A program made the position numbers and the translations under genes. Shown one piece after another: positions 6,981-10,030 of a stretch of 10,030 bases of DNA. Origin of the DNA: Acidimicrobiales bacterium (lineage in GTDB: Bacteria; Actinomycetota; Acidimicrobiia; Acidimicrobiales; Iamiaceae); assembly GCA_020439605.1 (NCBI GenBank), contig JAGQSI010000049.1, positions 1 through 10,030 of the forward strand, written 5' to 3'. Below the pieces are notes generated by a model, which did not search any database, was not told the origin of the DNA, and saw only the letters and a program-made list of their open reading frames with translations. Numbering within the stretch: the stretch's first letter is position 1; the number at the start of each line of letters is the position of its first letter.

Positions 6981-8033
6981 GTGGATATCGCCGAACTCGA
7001 TTACGAGCTACCAGAGAGAGCAATCGCTCAAAGTCCCGTAGAACCACGGGACTCGGCGCGTCTATTTGTCGACCATGGGCCCCGGGGGTCGGCAGATCAT
7101 CGCCACGTGTATGACCTGCCCGAGCTAGTTGGTCCCGGGGACCTCATTGTTGTCAATGACACCAAGGTCATTCCCGCGAGGTTACGCCTGCGTAAGCCCA
7201 GCGGGGGCGCCGTTGAGGTCCTGCTCCTGGAACGTCGTGCAAATGGCGATTGGGAAGCGTTGATCAAACCGAGCCGTCGGGTCGCTTCGGGCACAGTGCT
7301 GGTCGACGAGCACGGCGATGGGGATCTCACGGTGACAGCGGGTGATGTTATTGCAGATGATGGGCGCAGACTTGTATCTGTGCGCGGTGGCAACGATTCG
7401 ATGTCGGAACAGGACCAACTGAAGGTCATCGAGAACCACGGTGAGGTCCCTCTGCCTCCCTACATCCACGCTCCTCTGGCGGATCCGTCCCGCTATCAGA
7501 CCGTCTTTGCCCATAACCCGGGCTCAGTAGCTGCCCCTACCGCAGGACTTCATCTGACAACCGAAGTTCTCGATAGGTGCAAGGAAGCAGGAGCAAAGGT
7601 TGCAACCGTCGAGTTGCTGGTCGGGTTGGGGACCTTTCGACCCATAACTGTCGATCGTGTCGAGGATCACCCGATGCACGCCGAGCGCTACCGGATCCCG
7701 CCCAGGACCAAGGAACTAATCGATTCCGGGCAACACAAAGTGCTGGCAGTGGGCACAACCGTTGTGCGAGCGCTCGAGTCCTACGGCACTTCAGGTGAGG
7801 TGCAAGGGGCCACGAGTCTGTTCATCAGAGACGGCTACGAATGGAAGAACGTGGATCGACTCATGACCAATTTCCATGTCCCTAGGTCTTCGCTCCTGGC
7901 ACTCGTTCGAGCGTTCGTTGGTCCGAGGTGGCGAGACGTCTACGAGATTGCACTGAACGAGAAGTACCGCTTCTTGTCCTTTGGCGATGCGATGCTGCTC
8001 GAGCGCCGAGACCATGAAACGACGGCCGAATGA
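6981..8033 (+). CDS. queA: S-adenosylmethionine:tRNA ribosyltransferase-isomerase QueA
   Basis: QueA transfers and isomerises the ribosyl group of AdoMet onto preQ1 in tRNA, making epoxyqueuosine at wobble position 34 of the GUN-anticodon tRNAs. The 350-residue protein shows the family blocks in order: NDTKVIPARL (59-68), GEVPLPPYI (154-162), YQTVFA (172-177), AAPTAGLHLT (184-193), LVGLGTFRP (213-221), HAERY (233-237), VGTTVVRALES (257-267), LMTNFHVPRSSLLALV (294-309) and FLSFGDAMLL (331-340). GTG at 6981 is chosen because MDIAELDYELPERAIAQ lines up with the E. coli and B. subtilis N-termini. GTG at 6954 would add nine unrelated residues but leave only a four-base gap to the upstream gene. 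No clear ribosome site precedes either. The stop overlaps tgt as ATGA, so QueA and its upstream partner enzyme are made together. Confidence 0.95.
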   Translation: MDIAELDYELPERAIAQSPVEPRDSARLFVDHGPRGSADHRHVYDLPELVGPGDLIVVNDTKVIPARLRLRKPSGGAVEVLLLERRANGDWEALIKPSRRVASGTVLVDEHGDGDLTVTAGDVIADDGRRLVSVRGGNDSMSEQDQLKVIENHGEVPLPPYIHAPLADPSRYQTVFAHNPGSVAAPTAGLHLTTEVLDRCKEAGAKVATVELLVGLGTFRPITVDRVEDHPMHAERYRIPPRTKELIDSGQHKVLAVGTTVVRALESYGTSGEVQGATSLFIRDGYEWKNVDRLMTNFHVPRSSLLALVRAFVGPRWRDVYEIALNEKYRFLSFGDAMLLERRDHETTAE

Positions 8034-9151
8034 AGCTCCAGATCCAACTCGAAGCAACCGATGGCTCGGCGCGTACGGGCACCATCACCACAGCACGCGG
8101 CACCCTGGCGACCCCGCTGTTCATGCCGGTTGGTACCCGCGCCGCAGTGAAGACCCTGGACTCCCAAGACCTGGAACGCCTAGGAGTTCCCCTGATTTTG
8201 GGCAACACCTACCACCTGATGTTGCGTCCGGGGTCAGAACTCATCTCGAAGTTCGGGGGCCTGCACAAATTCATGGACTGGTCGGGCCATGTACTGACCG
8301 ATTCGGGAGGCTTTCAGGTTTTCTCTCTGGAACCAAAGGTCACTGATGACGGTGCCACTTTCCGCTCCACCTATGACGGCTCCAAACATCACCTGACGCC
8401 AGAAAGTGCGGCACTCATCCAGTGTGAGCTTGGCGCGGACATTCAGATGGTTCTCGATGTCTGCGCACCTTTGCCATCCAACGATGCGGTTGTTCGAACG
8501 GCGGTCGAAAGAACAACAGCGTGGGCACGAAGAGGCCGCCACGCCTTCATCGAACTGGAGACATGGCGCGCTGAACATGGGCTCATGCAGTCACAGTTCG
8601 GGATTTGCCAAGGCGGGATCGACAACTCGTTGCGCGCTCGAAGTGCTCAACAGATCGTCGACGTTGGTTTCGATGGCTACGCAATTGGTGGCTTGTCAGT
8701 CGGGGAGAGTCGCGAGGAGATGCTGCCGGCACTAGCGGCCGCGTTGGAACACCTTCCCGTAGAGCAGCCCCGATATCTGATGGGGGTCGGAGATCCGGCG
8801 AGCATCGTAGAAGCGGTTGGTCTCGGCGTAGACATGTTTGATTGTGTGTTGCCCACACGTCACGCCCGTCACGGCACTGTTCTCAGCTCCGAGGGTCGAT
8901 ACGCCATCAAGAACAAGGCCTATGAGCAGGACGATCTGCCCCTTGACCCATCTTGTGGTTGCCCGGTATGTGGACGTTGGTCACGCGCCTACATTCGTCA
9001 TCTCCACCGACTGGGCGAGCCAACGGCTGCTCGGCTCATGACGATCCATAACGTGGCGTGGTTGTCGCAGATGGTCATAGACCTACGAACAGCTATCCGT
9101 GAGGGTCGTTTCGAGTCGGCTCGTTCTGAGATTCTTGAGATTTGGGCCTAA
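8030..9151 (+). CDS. tgt: Queuine/preQ1 tRNA-ribosyltransferase (tRNA-guanine transglycosylase)
   Basis: Tgt exchanges guanine-34 for preQ1 in tRNA Asp, Asn, His and Tyr, giving the substrate for QueA. The 373-residue protein has the expected TIM-barrel motifs. D91 in LTDSGGFQVFSL corresponds to the general acid/base, and D271 in VDMFDCVLPTRHARHG to the nucleophile. Q194 in GICQGG and GGLSVGE (220-226) form the base pocket. The structural zinc site is complete with C309, C311, C314 and H340, spaced as in the Zymomonas enzyme. The segment VLDVCAPLPS (141-150) has Val where many Tgts have Glu (DECTPYP-like), a minor variation. The small pocket fits a bacterial preQ1-using enzyme. The ATG overlaps the queA stop; there is little ribosome-site sequence, so translation is probably coupled. 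PreQ1 synthesis genes are not in the window. Confidence 0.97.
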   Translation: MKLQIQLEATDGSARTGTITTARGTLATPLFMPVGTRAAVKTLDSQDLERLGVPLILGNTYHLMLRPGSELISKFGGLHKFMDWSGHVLTDSGGFQVFSLEPKVTDDGATFRSTYDGSKHHLTPESAALIQCELGADIQMVLDVCAPLPSNDAVVRTAVERTTAWARRGRHAFIELETWRAEHGLMQSQFGICQGGIDNSLRARSAQQIVDVGFDGYAIGGLSVGESREEMLPALAAALEHLPVEQPRYLMGVGDPASIVEAVGLGVDMFDCVLPTRHARHGTVLSSEGRYAIKNKAYEQDDLPLDPSCGCPVCGRWSRAYIRHLHRLGEPTAARLMTIHNVAWLSQMVIDLRTAIREGRFESARSEILEIWA

Positions 9152-9157
9152 CGGCCC
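9144..9157. other. Small inverted repeat over the tgt stop codon
   Basis: GGGCC and GGCCC form a perfect five-pair stem around a four-base loop, TAAC, that contains the tgt stop. There is no following run of T, so it is unlikely to be a full intrinsic terminator. It could lower expression across the tgt-yajC junction or be chance. Confidence 0.3.
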
Positions 9158-9169
9158 TTATGAATCTCG

Positions 9170-9568
9170 GTGAGTCAAGCTCGCGTGGCTCAGCGCACTA
9201 GGGTTTCTCCGGCCCTAGTTCCACCTGGATCGGATCTTCACGCTGTGCTTGCTTTGATACTGATGACGGCGATTCTTGCCGTCGCATTCTGGGCGATGAT
9301 CATTCGCCCACAACAGCAGCATCGTCAGGCCCACCAGGATTTCGTTGCCGGCCTCAGCTCCGGAGATCAGATTGAATCCTTCAGCGGAATCCGGGGAACG
9401 GTTGTAGAAGTGGGTGAGGACTCAATACGTCTCGAGATCGCTCCCGGCGTTGTAGTGGATATGGCCAAACTCGCTGTTTCAAGTCGCCTCGATAAGGCGG
9501 AGGACTCTGTGCAAACCAAGATTTCATCTGTACCAACAGATGCTGACAACCAAGGTGACGAACAATGA
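9170..9568 (+). CDS. yajC: Preprotein translocase accessory subunit YajC
   Basis: YajC is a small single-span membrane protein that associates with SecD and SecF at the Sec translocon. The 132-residue product has one hydrophobic helix (about 24-45). It is followed directly by IIRPQQQHRQAHQDF (44-58), the family hallmark at the cytoplasmic face, and by a small beta-rich domain with SGDQIESFSGIRGTVVEV and LEIAPGVVVDMAK (to about 100). The last 30 residues are polar and probably disordered. The N-terminus has about 22 residues before the helix, longer than usual for YajC; GTG at 9245 would give a more standard protein but has no ribosome site. An in-frame TGA at 9161 limits the gene to GTG 9170 or later. 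The stop overlaps secD as ATGA. Identity is firm, the start uncertain. Confidence 0.88.
   Translation: MSQARVAQRTRVSPALVPPGSDLHAVLALILMTAILAVAFWAMIIRPQQQHRQAHQDFVAGLSSGDQIESFSGIRGTVVEVGEDSIRLEIAPGVVVDMAKLAVSSRLDKAEDSVQTKISSVPTDADNQGDEQ
9552..9557 (+). promoter_or_regulatory. Shine-Dalgarno AAGGTG for secD
   Basis: AAGGTG lies seven bases before the secD ATG at 9565, inside the last codons of yajC, and supports that start together with the ATGA overlap. Confidence 0.65.
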
Positions 9569-10030
9569 CCAAGCGTGGTCTGATAATGCCGTTGGTGCTG
9601 ATCGTGTTGCTGTCAGCTGGCTCAGTGCTCGGCGCACTGTTGACCAACACATCTCCCACGCTCGGCCTAGATCTCCAAGGTGGCTTCTCGGTAGTTCTTC
9701 AGGCCCGTGAAGTCGATGGTCAGCTCCCGTCCGAGGAGAGCGTGGAGAAGGCCAAGGACATCATCCGTCAACGTATCGACGGCCTTGGTGTGGCTGAGCC
9801 GGACATTCTCCGCCAAGGTAGAACCGTCATTGTGCAGCTTCCCGGCGTAACCGACCGTAAGAAGGCTGAGCAGGTAGTGGGCTGTACAGCCAAGCTCGAG
9901 TTCCGTCCTGTGGTTGGCCAGATTGCCAACCCGGACAAGGTCAAGGCCCCAACAACCACCACTACGGCCGCTCCAAAGGGAACCACCACCGAGGCCCCGA
10001 AGGGGACAACCACCACCGAGGCACCAGACA
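9565..10030 (+). CDS. secD: Protein translocase subunit SecD, N-terminal part
   Basis: The first 155 residues are present and the gene runs off the window end. SecD works with SecF to pull exported proteins across the membrane using the proton gradient. A first membrane helix (about 6-27) is followed by GLDLQGGFSVVLQAR (34-48), with the diagnostic GLDLQGG at the start of the periplasmic P1 domain. Then come EKAKDIIRQRIDGLGVAEPD and VIVQLPGV, both standard. After LEFRPVVGQ (about 111-119) the sequence changes to a Thr/Pro/Ala/Lys/Glu repeat beginning near residue 129 and still running at the window edge. Actinobacterial SecD proteins, such as the mycobacterial one, carry a Pro-rich insertion at about this place, so this is probably a tolerated linker rather than damage. 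The start is fixed by ATGA coupling and AAGGTG. Confidence 0.95.
   Translation, partial: MTKRGLIMPLVLIVLLSAGSVLGALLTNTSPTLGLDLQGGFSVVLQAREVDGQLPSEESVEKAKDIIRQRIDGLGVAEPDILRQGRTVIVQLPGVTDRKKAEQVVGCTAKLEFRPVVGQIANPDKVKAPTTTTTAAPKGTTTEAPKGTTTTEAPD
9949..10030 (+). repeat. Thr/Pro/Ala-rich tandem repeat within secD
   Basis: A low-complexity stretch starts with PTTTTTAA and leads into two near-identical units: PKGTTTEA at 9973-9996 (24 bases) and PKGTTTTEA at 9997-10023 (27 bases). They differ by one threonine codon plus third-position changes. A further CCA-GAC follows and the window ends, so more units may lie beyond. The one-codon difference keeps the frame and looks like slippage or unit duplication. 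Confidence 0.85.

Noticed and set aside
7577..8735. Out-of-frame forward ORFs inside queA and tgt (73-121 residues)
   Set aside because: They lie inside firmly identified genes in another frame, with no domain or start signal.
9160..9201. A 13-residue ORF from ATG 9160 before yajC, as a possible leader peptide
   Set aside because: It has no ribosome site, no codon pattern suggesting attenuation, and its stop lies inside yajC.
9768..10016. Reverse-strand 82-residue frame rich in Val, Pro, Phe and Gly
   Set aside because: It is the antisense reading of the secD threonine repeat, which explains its regular hydrophobic composition.
1..10030. CRISPR arrays, insertion sequences, tRNA or rRNA genes, prophage or defence genes
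   Set aside because: Looked for on both strands by eye. No array-like repeats, transposase motifs, tRNA-like folds or defence domains were seen.

Overview
This window is dense housekeeping chromosome from a bacterium, most likely a high-GC Gram-positive actinobacterium and plausibly of the class Acidimicrobiia. The evidence for that is indirect: moderately high GC by eye, several GTG starts, gene order ruvC-ruvA-ruvB followed by yajC-secD, a Thr/Pro/Ala-rich insertion in the SecD periplasmic domain, and starts that look leaderless. No mobile element, CRISPR array, tRNA or rRNA gene is visible. Almost every base is coding. The largest gap is 89 bases, so there is no gene-free stretch over 300 bases.

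Left part (1-2305). The window opens inside a forward peroxiredoxin gene, of which only the C-terminal 104 residues are present. It converges on a reverse-strand ABC-2 exporter pair (ATPase, then permease) so tightly that both TAG stops lie in one CTAG palindrome. The pair is coupled by an ATGA overlap.

Divergent control region (2306-2394). It separates the exporter operon from the forward genes. It holds a 12-bp imperfect inverted repeat abutting the ATPase start and a -10-like hexamer seven bases before the GTG of ruvC.

Forward block (2395-10030). ruvC, ruvA and ruvB encode the whole Holliday-junction resolution machine. After a 40-base gap come a YbdK-type glutamate-cysteine (carboxylate-amine) ligase and an M20D amidohydrolase, coupled by ATGA. 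Next are queA and tgt (tRNA queuosine modification, again ATGA-coupled), then yajC and the beginning of secD (accessory Sec translocon, ATGA-coupled). The queA-tgt-yajC-secD order is widely conserved in bacteria. The ligase-amidohydrolase pair is the part of the layout that standard pathways do not explain.

I found no clearly new biological system. The points most worth a second look are the ligase-amidohydrolase pair, the inverted repeat between the divergent genes, two probable leaderless starts with identical geometry, and the tandem Thr-rich repeat in secD.
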